Source: Pelosinus propionicus DSM 13327
GTDB lineage: Bacteria; Bacillota; Negativicutes; DSM-13327
NCBI RefSeq assembly: GCF_900114615.1
Contig: NZ_FOTS01000011.1
Span: 1-64,000 of the forward strand
DNA length: 64,000 nt
Reading direction: 5' to 3'
Shown: positions 33,548-42,682 of the stretch, piece by piece
How positions within the stretch are numbered: position 1 is the first letter of the stretch
Layout of the letters: the number at the start of each line of letters is the position of its first letter
The notes under the pieces: model-generated
Told to the model about the DNA's origin: nothing
Database searches by the model: none
What the model saw: only the letters and a program-made list of their open reading frames with translations
Position numbers and translations under genes: made by a program

Positions 33548-35275
33548 TTAGAATTGTCCGCCAAAACTAAAGTGACTTCTACCACCTTGACTGCCTTGGG
33601 CGTAGTCAAGACGAATCGGACCGATTGGCGTAGAAACACGAATCCCCACACCTACACTGGCCTCTAGATCATTCAGCTTATATCCTTCACCTGTCCACGC
33701 TTTACCAACATCAGTAAAAGCTACACCCTCTACTTTTTTGGCAATCGGGAAGCGATATTCTGCTGTAGCGGCCAGCATTTTATTACCCTTAAATTGATCA
33801 TCACGGTAACCACGCAGAGTGTCAGAACCACCTACGGCAAAACGTCCGCTGTCTGGCATTTTGCCATCAGCATAACCAACAGTTCCCCGCAGTGCTACTA
33901 CTTGTGCATGTCCTACCTTCAGATAGTTCCGAGTCTCAGCAGTGTATTTATTATAGTTAAAATCACCGCCTAAAGCTTTTCCGGCAAATTCTGCTGTTAG
34001 AGCCACACGATTCCCTTCTGTAGGGCTAAATACATTATCACGGGAATCATAAACACGCATTAAGCTAATACTGCGAGTTGTACCAAAATTATCTTTAAGA
34101 TACTCGGGATCTTTTGTATAATCTTCTCCTGATATCCATTCTACATAGTCATCTTTTCTTTGTTTCAAAGTAATATAGTTTTGTACATACTCACCTTGAG
34201 GACGACCAAGGGTGATATCAAAGCCTTTACGTCTTTTGTCGTAAGTAGCTTTCTTATCTCCATCATCATCATAATCATTATATTCGTTGGTCATGTCATA
34301 AAAGCTAAATCCAAGAGATGTTTGCTTGTCATCCAGCCATGGGCGAGTGTAACTCACTTCATAGTTCTTGTTGCTGGCACTGCCGCCAAACTCCCAATGC
34401 AACTTCACTTTATCTCCCGTACCACGGAAGTTGTCATCACCAAGCTCAATAATCCCAATCATACCATCGCTTTTGCTGTAGCCGCCCCCAATGGAGAAAC
34501 GACCTGTCTTTTGTTCTACAACTGTAGTCTCGAGAACAATGGCATTCGGTTCTTTTCCTGGGTTCAGTTTCATATTTACATCTTCAAAATAACCAAGGTT
34601 GTACACTTTTTGCATACTGCGCTTCGCATCTTTTACGTTAAATGGCTGATTCGGCTTTAATTTCATTTCACGAGTAATAACATGGGTCTTTGTCTTTTCA
34701 TTGCCTTTGACTTCAATGCCTTCCAGCATACCTTCATTAATGGTAATTGTCAGCACACCGCCAGTTCCCATTGCAACATCGCTTACTTTGGTCAAGATAT
34801 AACCCTTATCATGATAATACTCTTCAATGGATCTTACATTTTCATTTAACGCTTTCGAATTTAAAATACTGCCTGTTTTAACTGTCAGCATACTGCTTAG
34901 CTTATCGGATGACACCTTGGTATTGCCTTTTATAATAATTTCCTGCAATACTGGATTTTCCATCACGGTATAGACTACTTGTACCCCTTCAGGAACTTCA
35001 TTGAAGTTGGATACTACATCAAAAAAAGTACCTAATTCGTAGATCGCTTGCATATCTTGTTTCACCTTGTCCGCTGTCAGCGCTTCACCAGGCTTCAACT
35101 TTACTGCACCCATGATCGTCGCTTCTGGTACTGTTGTATTGCCAGTGACAGTTATGGAAGTTACAGTTTTACCTGTAGGATCAGCAGCATAAGCTGGAGC
35201 TAAAATAGAAAATACAAGACTGATACTAAAGATAGCTGCAAGCAGAATATGCTTATAGTTTTTTTGAATTTTCAT
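33548..35275 (-). CDS. bamA: BamA/Omp85 outer-membrane assembly protein
   Basis: A 575-residue protein with signal peptide (to about 30, APAYAA), three POTRA domains (about 36-105, 106-183, 184-262) and a 16-strand-type barrel (about 270-575) with SDTLRGYRDDQFKGNKML, the conserved RGY region of Omp85, and a C-terminal Phe. E. coli BamA has five POTRAs; three is common in diderm Firmicutes as far as I know. It inserts barrel proteins into the outer membrane. RBS AAAAGGAGG precedes the ATG. Confidence 0.93.
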   Translation of the reverse strand: MKIQKNYKHILLAAIFSISLVFSILAPAYAADPTGKTVTSITVTGNTTVPEATIMGAVKLKPGEALTADKVKQDMQAIYELGTFFDVVSNFNEVPEGVQVVYTVMENPVLQEIIIKGNTKVSSDKLSSMLTVKTGSILNSKALNENVRSIEEYYHDKGYILTKVSDVAMGTGGVLTITINEGMLEGIEVKGNEKTKTHVITREMKLKPNQPFNVKDAKRSMQKVYNLGYFEDVNMKLNPGKEPNAIVLETTVVEQKTGRFSIGGGYSKSDGMIGIIELGDDNFRGTGDKVKLHWEFGGSASNKNYEVSYTRPWLDDKQTSLGFSFYDMTNEYNDYDDDGDKKATYDKRRKGFDITLGRPQGEYVQNYITLKQRKDDYVEWISGEDYTKDPEYLKDNFGTTRSISLMRVYDSRDNVFSPTEGNRVALTAEFAGKALGGDFNYNKYTAETRNYLKVGHAQVVALRGTVGYADGKMPDSGRFAVGGSDTLRGYRDDQFKGNKMLAATAEYRFPIAKKVEGVAFTDVGKAWTGEGYKLNDLEASVGVGIRVSTPIGPIRLDYAQGSQGGRSHFSFGGQF

Positions 35276-35293
35276 GCATTACCTCCTTTTGTC

Positions 35294-35848
35294 TTACTGG
35301 CCGCGTAATGTTTTTCCGGCGGCCCGCACCAATTTTTGCATTTCATCAGGTGAGATGGCCGCCGCTGGCTCCACCTGCTGAGAAGTTTCAGTTCTTTTTT
35401 CCTGACTCATTGAAGTTGGTGCTGCAACACGTTGTACTGGCGGAGCAGCATCTATTACTACTACTTTCTTTGTCTCCACAGAGACAGCTGGCAATTGCCC
35501 ACCATTACTGCTGCTTTGTATCTGAGATTCCACTGGTGCACTTACTTTTTTCACCAGAGGAACAGGTACAACATGATCTGGTTTAGACGTCCACCAATAG
35601 ACTCCCCCCAATCCTGCTGCCATTACTACGGCACAGGTCAAAGCGACTCCATGACGAACCACTGTATATTTGTGACGCCAATGTTTAGAACGGCTGACTT
35701 CTTTTACATGCTGAAGTTCAGCTTGAGCTAACATTAGATCAAGCTCACCACGAATATCTCGTTCTTTGTCAAAAGCTTCCTCTGCTCTTGTCAGCCACTT
35801 TTTCGCAGAAGACAAATGCTGGTATACATTTTTTCTAAAATGAGCCAT
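35294..35848 (-). CDS. Single-pass membrane protein downstream of a sigma factor
   Basis: A 184-residue protein from ATG 35848 (AGGGGTG before it; an 11-codon hydrophobic extension to 35881 is less likely). An N-terminal charged helical region (1-63) is followed by one membrane segment (about 66-83) and a Pro/Ala/Ser-rich tail of 95 residues outside. I recognise no family. The layout, cytoplasmic helical domain, one TM, low-complexity outer tail, is that of many anti-sigma factors, and the gene just upstream encodes a sigma factor. That link is an inference; bamA follows after 18 nt. Confidence 0.6.
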   Translation of the reverse strand: MAHFRKNVYQHLSSAKKWLTRAEEAFDKERDIRGELDLMLAQAELQHVKEVSRSKHWRHKYTVVRHGVALTCAVVMAAGLGGVYWWTSKPDHVVPVPLVKKVSAPVESQIQSSSNGGQLPAVSVETKKVVVIDAAPPVQRVAAPTSMSQEKRTETSQQVEPAAAISPDEMQKLVRAAGKTLRGQ

Positions 35849-35938
35849 ATACAACACCCCTATTATAAACAATATATACAATCCTGAAAAGAGGCCAGAT
35901 TATGGTCATTGATTTCCTTTGAAAAACCTTTGTTTTCG

Positions 35939-35950
35939 ATGATTAATCAT
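35939..35950. promoter_or_regulatory. Perfect 12-bp palindrome between sigma factor and membrane protein
   Basis: ATGATTAATCAT is self-complementary and lies in the 154-bp gap between the sigma gene and the membrane-protein gene. It may be an operator. No clear terminator was seen in the gap; a TATAAT at about 35856 is too close to the ATG to judge. Confidence 0.3.
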
Positions 35951-36002
35951 GTTTTCTATAACAATTCGTACTATATGTGCCTTTTTTCTCTCTTTTTCAT
36001 CA

Positions 36003-36641
36003 TTACCAGTGCTGCATAAATTTGGATAACATGCCTCGAATACGCCTGATACCTTGTTTTTGTAATTTGTAAATATGAGAGATGCTTAGATCTAAGTTTT
36101 CCGCCAATTGTTTGGGTTCACAATCTTCTAAGAATACGCCGCTCAGCACCGCCTGCTCCTTAACAGGCAGACGATCCATGGCATTTTTGACCTGGGCCAC
36201 TAGATAATTGTGCTCAGCTTGGCTGGAGACACCAGCTTTAGCATCAACTAACACATCTCTGAGAGTAAGGTCTTCTTGTGCTGATAAAGGACTATCCATA
36301 GAGGCAATGCTAAATTTACCTTCTTTTTCCATATAATTAATGATACGTCCTCGTATTCGCTGAGACGCAAATAGGCTAAAAGCCACGTTTCTTTGGTGAT
36401 CAAATCTCTCTACTGCCTCAATCAGTCCCACTGTCCCTTCTTGAATCAAATCCATGATCACCGTTTCATTCAAACGCCAGCCAGTAGCAATCTTAAATAC
36501 CAGCGGTTGATAATGCTCAATAATCTTGCTGCGGCAGTCCATATTATCATGTTCTTTATACTGGAGCCACAAGGCTTCTTCTTCTTCTCGTGACAGCATG
36601 CGTATTTTCTTAAGCTCTTTTACATATTGACTTAATATCAT
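36003..36641 (-). CDS. RNA polymerase sigma-70-family factor
   Basis: A 212-residue protein from ATG 36641 (three codons inside the longest frame; GAAGG is better spaced for it). Region 2 is clear (DLIQEGTVGLIEAVERFD, then AFSLFASQRIRGRIINYM, about 64-104), as is region 4 (LPVKEQAVLSGVFLEDCEPKQLAENLDLSISHIYKLQKQGI, about 155-196), with little room for region 3. This is a group 3 type sigma rather than ECF. It lies between tamB and bamA, so control of envelope genes is a plausible role. Its target promoters are unknown. Confidence 0.88.
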   Translation of the reverse strand: MILSQYVKELKKIRMLSREEEEALWLQYKEHDNMDCRSKIIEHYQPLVFKIATGWRLNETVIMDLIQEGTVGLIEAVERFDHQRNVAFSLFASQRIRGRIINYMEKEGKFSIASMDSPLSAQEDLTLRDVLVDAKAGVSSQAEHNYLVAQVKNAMDRLPVKEQAVLSGVFLEDCEPKQLAENLDLSISHIYKLQKQGIRRIRGMLSKFMQHW

Positions 36642-36658
36642 GTGGATCATCCTTCTTC

Positions 36659-39600
36659 TTAAAACCTATACCTAGCTTCTGCGCCAAGCCATGTCTCTTT
36701 TTCATCATCAATAGAGCCTGTTAAACTAATGTTACGATTTAAGCTATAACGAAACGATACTTCATTTTTACTGTGATCAACGCCCATAACATAGCTTATC
36801 AGTAATTTATCGGTCAAATATTTACTCATCTCCAAATTATATACTTCTTTATTGATGGTAGAGCTCTCATCACTTTTAGTAGTATTCTTTTTCACAATAC
36901 TAGAGCTAGTATCTCGAACAAAACGGAATTCATCCAAGCCCAAAGCACTACGGACATTTCCTTCAATTTCACTAATAAAACGCATTTGCAGACCAGCATC
37001 AAGGGCCCCCATGAGTTCATCCCGCCCAATCCCTGTATCTCCGCTGTTTTGCTTTTCAAAATAACGGCTGCGCAGCGTCAGAAGTGATAGAATTTCCTGC
37101 TGGTTCATAGCTGGCTCTGAAGTCAAATTAAATGCCATTTCTCCCACAGGACCATTGATATTTAAATATACCACCGTTTGCTGCAGGGTTGCTTTAGCAT
37201 GTAGTTTAATAATTGGTTCAAAAGACGCAAATTGCCGAAATTCTACACTTCCTTCTTCCACCTTAAATTGCGTTCTTAGATAACTTACAGTACCACGAAT
37301 TACGACAATGCGTCCCGAAACATCAGGTTCTGCAATACTGCCCCCTACTTTCACTCTACCAACAGCTAACATATCATACAGATAGGGATTATAAAAGCGA
37401 ACTTTCTTCCCAACCTGTATATCAACATCCAAATTCATGTCCAGATTGGATGGTTCCATATCCGGCAGAGCAGGAATGTCGATGATATTATTTTCAAAAA
37501 GCAACTTACCTGTTAATTTCGGTCGTATACTGCCTTGGCTAATAGTCAAATTTCCATCAACAGCACCAGTAAAATATTTGCTGCGAATCATAGGTTTATC
37601 CAAAATTAACGACATGCTATAATCCGCCAAGCGAAATCCATCTAACTTCACAGTGCCTGTCGCGCGATACGAACCAGTTCCCATATAACCATCAAATTGC
37701 TTTATATTAATTGTATCACCTTCAAAGGCAATAGCAACCCCCACTTTTTGGATGGGGTCTTTTAACGCTGACAATTTAAGCGTGCCATTACTAACCGTAA
37801 TATTTCCCTTAAGAGCTGGCTGCTTTAAGGTACCAGCTATAGTGATTTCACCTTGGGTCGCCCCCTCAGCCCATGCAACCTGTTTTGTTAATAGTGGCAA
37901 AATGCTTAAATTTGCTTTATCCAATTTCACATTGAGATTCATCTGCTCTCTGGAACTGGCTTGCTCTCTGCCTTCAGAACTAAGGGCTGCCACAGGAATA
38001 ACACCATAAGCACTGGCCTGATAAGGGCCTTTTTTCAGCAATACTTGATCCACATGAATTACATCCTTATCCAGGATCAATAACCCATATAAAGAGTCAA
38101 AAGTCGTATCACCTATTCCGCCATTCACAAGCTCTAACGATAAAGCAGTATGAGGATTATCCGATACCCCTGAAACTTGCGCGGCAAAATCCAGCTTGCC
38201 CGTAGGCTGAATGGAGGTATTAAAGAAGGCAGCGACTAAGCCGGCATCGATTCCCCTTCCGCCTACTTCCATGTTAAGAGGCCCATTGGCATTTAAATCT
38301 GCTCTTCCACGCGCCAGCATAACTCCCGTGCCCTGCTTGGCAGAAAAATCTGAGATAGTAAGAATATTATTTTCTAATGCAGCATCCACAGTGATGGACT
38401 CAACTGGATATTTTTTCACACTACCGGCTTTTAAATCGCCAATCAGTCGAACATTGGGCTTATCAAGACTGCCAGTTACCTTTATCTGACCGTTTAATGT
38501 ACCCAAAATCTCTTTATTACCTAACTTAGCTGCTGCTAGTATAGGCTGTAATTCGCCATTTTCTACATTTAAAGTACCATAAATTTCATTTGTTCCCCGA
38601 TCAAAACCGCCAAAGAAAGTAAATCTACCCTTTCCTTGAGCAAAAGAAAGGCTGGGAATCTCTACGTCATCACCTGTAACAGCAATGGTGCCAGTTACGC
38701 CTGTGACTTTCTGCTGATTCAGGCTAAGAGTCTCTGCAGATAATTGTCCTTTAAAAATAGGAATCGAAGGGCTGCCCGTCAACTTACCAACAAATTGCGC
38801 CTTGCCTGCAGCAGTGTAAGCACTATTACTTAAAGTTAATTTCTCCAAATCAATATTTTGGGCGGCAACATCAAAATTCAAATCATTATTGGGAGAAATT
38901 GTACCTGAAAGCTGAATCTGGGTACCGAGTGACTGGATAACAACATCATGGATGCTGGTTACTCCTTGTTCTCTTCTATAAGAGCCAGCTGCCTTTGCCA
39001 ACAACTGACCACGGAAACTGCCATCCGTCAAAGTGATTTTACCAGCGATCATAGGATTCTCCAAGGAACCCGTAATGACCATCTCATTATCTACATTACC
39101 TGTCAGCTTCTCTCCCGGCACCAATAGAGGCACTAACGTTTCTGCTCTAGCTCTTCTGGAAACAATAGAAATATCCACTTCATGCCCACCAGATAATCCA
39201 ATCTGACCTTGGGCTATATGTCTAGTTGGACCGTAAACCATTTCAGCATTTTGCAGTGTGGCTTGGTCAGGCGTTATATGAATATTGCCTGTTACTTGAG
39301 TAAAAGGCTGATATAATAGTTCCCCATTGATAGCTATAAAATCAGCAGTTATCTCAGGGGCTGTTAACGTACCACGAACCTCCCCATTAAATTGACCGAC
39401 TCCTGCAGTATTTCCTTCTATACTTTTGCCTAGCAGCTCTAATGGTATGCCTTGACCAGATATTTGCACAGCAATAGCTTGATCTTTCACCACCCCTTGA
39501 GCCGTTACCATACCTTGACCTATACCAATATTCAAATAGTCTATAGCAGCATTTCCCTTATGGTAGTAAAATCCGCTGGTCACGGAAGTAAAGGGAATAT

Positions 39601-40972
39601 TGTTAACTTCACCTGATCCGATTGTCACATTCCCCTGAATCTCAGCTCCTGCTAAATCTCCTGCCCCCTTAATCGCTAAAACCGCATCTGCATAACCGTT
39701 CATATCCGGCACTAATTCAGGGAATTTTTGAATATTAATATGCTGACCATTAAGGGAAAGCTGATAACTGCCTGTATCATGCTGAAATTGCCCTGAAACA
39801 GCAACATGTCCATCAAAAATATCCCCTTCCAATTGCTGAATTGTAATGATCTTATCCACCAGACTCATTTTCGCCTGTACATTAGCTGCCTGATACCCGG
39901 CTACTTCCCCTGTTGGCATTTCAAATCCCCCTGTAACAACAGGATTTGAGATAACGCCTGTAATGCCAGCCTTCAATGCTACTATTCCTTTAACAGGAAT
40001 ATCATAATTTGTTGCACTAGGATCAAAAGCAGCCGAAGCCACTGTTAGATCCACAATCATTTCACTGGCATCCGTATCCACACTGCCTCGTACATCAATA
40101 GGCTGCTCAAATATTTTTCCTGCCACAAACATATATATCTTCTTATTGGTAAATGCGATACCTCCATCGATTTGACGTAAAGGGATCTCATCAAGATTTA
40201 TATCGGTTTTTTCCAGGCGTGCTTCACCAGCCCACTCCATAGCCCCGTTTTCATAGGCAATGGTTGCTTCTATCTGCTTTACGCTGCCTCCCACCAACTG
40301 AATCGATCCGCTTTCAGGTATTAACCTTTGAAAACCAGCTAGCATGAGTTGATCTGCATGAAGAGCGAGAGTACTGCGCCCTTTACTATGAATCGTCCCC
40401 TTTGCTTTCACTGCTGTCCCATTGTGCAATCCTTCTAACTCCATCTTGATTCTAGGAGCATTAGCAAGATCTAAAATTCCATTTAACTCCTCCACTGTCC
40501 ATTGAGAATGATAAGCATTGACTATAGTTTTACCATTCACTACTTTTATTTTGGCCGATAAAGATGACTCTGATGAATCATCTTTAATCACAATATCTTG
40601 AATGTTCCACTGACCGCTTTCTCGCTGCGTAAGCCAAAGAGTAGGCTCCTCCACCCTTAGCTCAGAAATAGATTTTATCACATTCCATCCAGTCAAAATA
40701 CTCCAGGGACTATAGGAAATAATAATTTTGTCAGTAGCAGCTAGAATTTCCGATTGTTTATCATAAATAGTCACATTATGTATGGCTACTTGATTATAAG
40801 AGGTGACTTCAATGTCTCCCACGGTGACTAAGCTGCCGAATACATTGGCCAATTCTATGCTCAGCGCATTTTGTGCCCCCGTCATAACGGTTTGGCTTTT
40901 AGTTAGCCAATAGGCACTGCCAATTAAAAGGATCATACATACTGCCAATACTGCAATGACTCTTTCTTTCAT
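36659..40972 (-). CDS. tamB: TamB-like intermembrane lipid transport protein
   Basis: A 1437-residue protein with an N-terminal membrane anchor (about 4-20), then repeated beta-strands for almost its whole length (recurrent patterns such as VTGSLENPMIAGKITLTDGSF), ending in a DUF490/TamB C-terminal domain (LRTQFKVEEGSVEFRQFASFEPIIKL and a final EARYRF). TamB-type proteins form a hydrophobic groove that moves phospholipids between membranes. Length is like E. coli TamB (1259). No tamA is visible, so it may work with BamA, encoded three genes downstream. RBS CAGGAGG is optimal. Confidence 0.9.
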   Translation of the reverse strand: MKERVIAVLAVCMILLIGSAYWLTKSQTVMTGAQNALSIELANVFGSLVTVGDIEVTSYNQVAIHNVTIYDKQSEILAATDKIIISYSPWSILTGWNVIKSISELRVEEPTLWLTQRESGQWNIQDIVIKDDSSESSLSAKIKVVNGKTIVNAYHSQWTVEELNGILDLANAPRIKMELEGLHNGTAVKAKGTIHSKGRSTLALHADQLMLAGFQRLIPESGSIQLVGGSVKQIEATIAYENGAMEWAGEARLEKTDINLDEIPLRQIDGGIAFTNKKIYMFVAGKIFEQPIDVRGSVDTDASEMIVDLTVASAAFDPSATNYDIPVKGIVALKAGITGVISNPVVTGGFEMPTGEVAGYQAANVQAKMSLVDKIITIQQLEGDIFDGHVAVSGQFQHDTGSYQLSLNGQHINIQKFPELVPDMNGYADAVLAIKGAGDLAGAEIQGNVTIGSGEVNNIPFTSVTSGFYYHKGNAAIDYLNIGIGQGMVTAQGVVKDQAIAVQISGQGIPLELLGKSIEGNTAGVGQFNGEVRGTLTAPEITADFIAINGELLYQPFTQVTGNIHITPDQATLQNAEMVYGPTRHIAQGQIGLSGGHEVDISIVSRRARAETLVPLLVPGEKLTGNVDNEMVITGSLENPMIAGKITLTDGSFRGQLLAKAAGSYRREQGVTSIHDVVIQSLGTQIQLSGTISPNNDLNFDVAAQNIDLEKLTLSNSAYTAAGKAQFVGKLTGSPSIPIFKGQLSAETLSLNQQKVTGVTGTIAVTGDDVEIPSLSFAQGKGRFTFFGGFDRGTNEIYGTLNVENGELQPILAAAKLGNKEILGTLNGQIKVTGSLDKPNVRLIGDLKAGSVKKYPVESITVDAALENNILTISDFSAKQGTGVMLARGRADLNANGPLNMEVGGRGIDAGLVAAFFNTSIQPTGKLDFAAQVSGVSDNPHTALSLELVNGGIGDTTFDSLYGLLILDKDVIHVDQVLLKKGPYQASAYGVIPVAALSSEGREQASSREQMNLNVKLDKANLSILPLLTKQVAWAEGATQGEITIAGTLKQPALKGNITVSNGTLKLSALKDPIQKVGVAIAFEGDTINIKQFDGYMGTGSYRATGTVKLDGFRLADYSMSLILDKPMIRSKYFTGAVDGNLTISQGSIRPKLTGKLLFENNIIDIPALPDMEPSNLDMNLDVDIQVGKKVRFYNPYLYDMLAVGRVKVGGSIAEPDVSGRIVVIRGTVSYLRTQFKVEEGSVEFRQFASFEPIIKLHAKATLQQTVVYLNINGPVGEMAFNLTSEPAMNQQEILSLLTLRSRYFEKQNSGDTGIGRDELMGALDAGLQMRFISEIEGNVRSALGLDEFRFVRDTSSSIVKKNTTKSDESSTINKEVYNLEMSKYLTDKLLISYVMGVDHSKNEVSFRYSLNRNISLTGSIDDEKETWLGAEARYRF

Positions 40973-41125
40973 TCTTAGCCTCCTGATTCCACCTCATAAG
41001 GCGTTCATAACAGCATATACTTCTACATAGCAGTGCCAGCTTCCTTTATCTTTTAGCTGAAATTATTTTATCCCTGGTACAGTAATTTATTCCAATGCTT
41101 CAAAAAGCACTTAATCTTCTATACA

Positions 41126-41172
41126 TAAAAGTATCCCTACCAATAGGTTTATTGTACCACATTGGCAGGGAT
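41126..41172 (-). terminator. Terminator after tolC
   Basis: Twelve-bp stem with one G-U pair (arms 41161-41172 and 41133-41144), 16-nt loop, followed on the minus strand by ACTTTTATG. It lies 68 nt past the tolC stop. The rest of the 266-bp gap to tamB shows no strong promoter. Confidence 0.75.
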
Positions 41173-41239
41173 GCTAACTTTGTCTACAACCTGAGAACCG
41201 AAATTCTCTCGATTCTCTTCAAATTATCTTTTCAACTTA

Positions 41240-42553
41240 CTATAATTTATCACTAACATTTACACCCATTGCTTTAATCAAGCTAGCTTTATTGGTGTTA
41301 AAATCATACATTGCTTGAATATAATTTGTTTTAGCCTTCGTTAATGCCACTTGAGCATCAATCACTTCTGTATTGGTGCCAACTCCAGCACTGTAACGAA
41401 CTTCAGCAATTTTTAGATTTTCTTCCGCTTGTTCCACTGTCACTTGAGAAGTATCAATACGTTTTTCAGCTTCTATCATATTTAAATACGCTTCTCTTAC
41501 TGCTAATTGAATAGAATCCTTTTTTTGTTTTGCTTGTTGTTCAGCTTTTACCACCGCTGAATCAGACTGTCTAATTTTAGCTTTGGTTACGCCTGAATCA
41601 AAAGGAGTCCAAGTACTTGTCAAGCCAACTGTCCATGTATCTTTATCCTGATCTACTCCTGGGAACGTTGTATCACCCCAGAATGCACTGGCACTAGCAG
41701 TAACCGTAGGCAGCTTGCCGCTTTTTGCCGTTTTCACTGCCTCTTTAGCAATTTTAATATTATGATCCGCCTGAATTGCTTCCGGACGATGCTCTAAAGC
41801 ATAATTGATGCTATCTTCTAAGGATAAATTATACTTCTCATGAGTAAGTTCATCTTTTACTTTGATTTCAGACTGTAATGGTAAACCCACTACATTATTA
41901 AAAGTAGCAACTGCTACATTATAAACATTTTGTGCTTTCGTTAGCGTTTGTTGATTATCAGCCAACGCTACTTGCGAAGCCAATACATCGGTTTTGGCTA
42001 CCGTACCTACATCAAATTGACTCTGGACATTTTTCAAATGAGCTATCATCTGATCAACGGTTTCTTGATCTGCTTTCACGGTGTTCTTTGCTTGTAAAAT
42101 AGTAAAATATGCAACGGTAGCATCCAACTTGATTTGCTGTTTACTTTCTTCTACACTCAAGTCAGCCACTTTTAAATTTAGCTTGGCTGTTCTTATAGCA
42201 CTTTCGACCTTACCACCAGTATACAAATTCATGCTTAACGTACCTGTATTCGTAAAATAATTCGATCGGTAAGGAATCCCAGTAGTAGTAGAATACTTCT
42301 TATAACGCTCATCAACATGAGTGTATGTAAAAGATGGACCTTTACCACCTTTTGCTTCACTGATCCCCCATTCTGCGCTCTTTCGTTCTGCATCAGCCAT
42401 CTTAATTGCTGGATTACTATTTAAAGCCATCTCAATGCTCTCATCTAAAGACAACTCTATAGGAGCTGCCAAGGCAATCGCTGCATTGAATATTAAAAAT
42501 CCACCCGTTAGTGCTGCTATTAATTGTTTCTTCCAATGAGTTTGTTTCAGCAT
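41240..42553 (-). CDS. tolC: TolC-type outer-membrane efflux channel
   Basis: A 437-residue protein with signal peptide (to about 30, AIALAA) and two outer-membrane efflux repeats (about 33-225 and 240-430), including the periodic Ala/Asn/Gln-rich helices of TolC. It would form the outer-membrane duct for tripartite efflux or type I secretion. No adaptor or pump gene is adjacent; it is monocistronic with its own promoter, operator candidate and terminator, consistent with a shared outlet used by several pumps. RBS TGAGGGGG precedes the ATG. Confidence 0.93.
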   Translation of the reverse strand: MLKQTHWKKQLIAALTGGFLIFNAAIALAAPIELSLDESIEMALNSNPAIKMADAERKSAEWGISEAKGGKGPSFTYTHVDERYKKYSTTTGIPYRSNYFTNTGTLSMNLYTGGKVESAIRTAKLNLKVADLSVEESKQQIKLDATVAYFTILQAKNTVKADQETVDQMIAHLKNVQSQFDVGTVAKTDVLASQVALADNQQTLTKAQNVYNVAVATFNNVVGLPLQSEIKVKDELTHEKYNLSLEDSINYALEHRPEAIQADHNIKIAKEAVKTAKSGKLPTVTASASAFWGDTTFPGVDQDKDTWTVGLTSTWTPFDSGVTKAKIRQSDSAVVKAEQQAKQKKDSIQLAVREAYLNMIEAEKRIDTSQVTVEQAEENLKIAEVRYSAGVGTNTEVIDAQVALTKAKTNYIQAMYDFNTNKASLIKAMGVNVSDKL

Positions 42554-42587
42554 GTAAAAAAATCCCCCTCAATTCATCAAAGAGATA

Positions 42588-42601
42588 TGACTAGTTAGTC
42601 A
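42588..42601. promoter_or_regulatory. Palindromic operator candidate in the tolC leader
   Basis: TGACTAGTTAGTCA: 6-bp arms around GT, 14-28 nt downstream of the predicted start of transcription, a typical place for a repressor. The same arms occur at 5950-5965 upstream of porin gene 3. Confidence 0.6.
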
Positions 42602-42621
42602 ACATCATTAATCTGTAATTA

Positions 42622-42650
42622 ATTATAGGATGAAGTCCAGTTATTGTCAA
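42622..42650 (-). promoter_or_regulatory. Consensus sigma-A promoter of tolC
   Basis: Minus strand: TTGACA (42645-42650), 17-nt spacer, TATAAT (42622-42627), a perfect match to the consensus. Transcription should start near 42615, leaving a leader of about 60 nt. So strong a promoter next to a palindrome suggests regulation by repression. Confidence 0.9.
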
Positions 42651-42682
42651 TCAAAGATCATTGCAAAGATCATTCAATTTCG

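Noticed and set aside
34160-34660. A 166-residue open frame on the plus strand inside bamA
   Set aside because: Antisense to the bamA barrel; Ile-rich runs arise from reverse reading of Asp codons. No family features.
35851-35861. TATAAT just upstream of the single-pass membrane protein gene
   Set aside because: The predicted start of transcription would fall at or after the ribosome-binding sequence, and the -35 is weak. It may be chance in AT-rich DNA.
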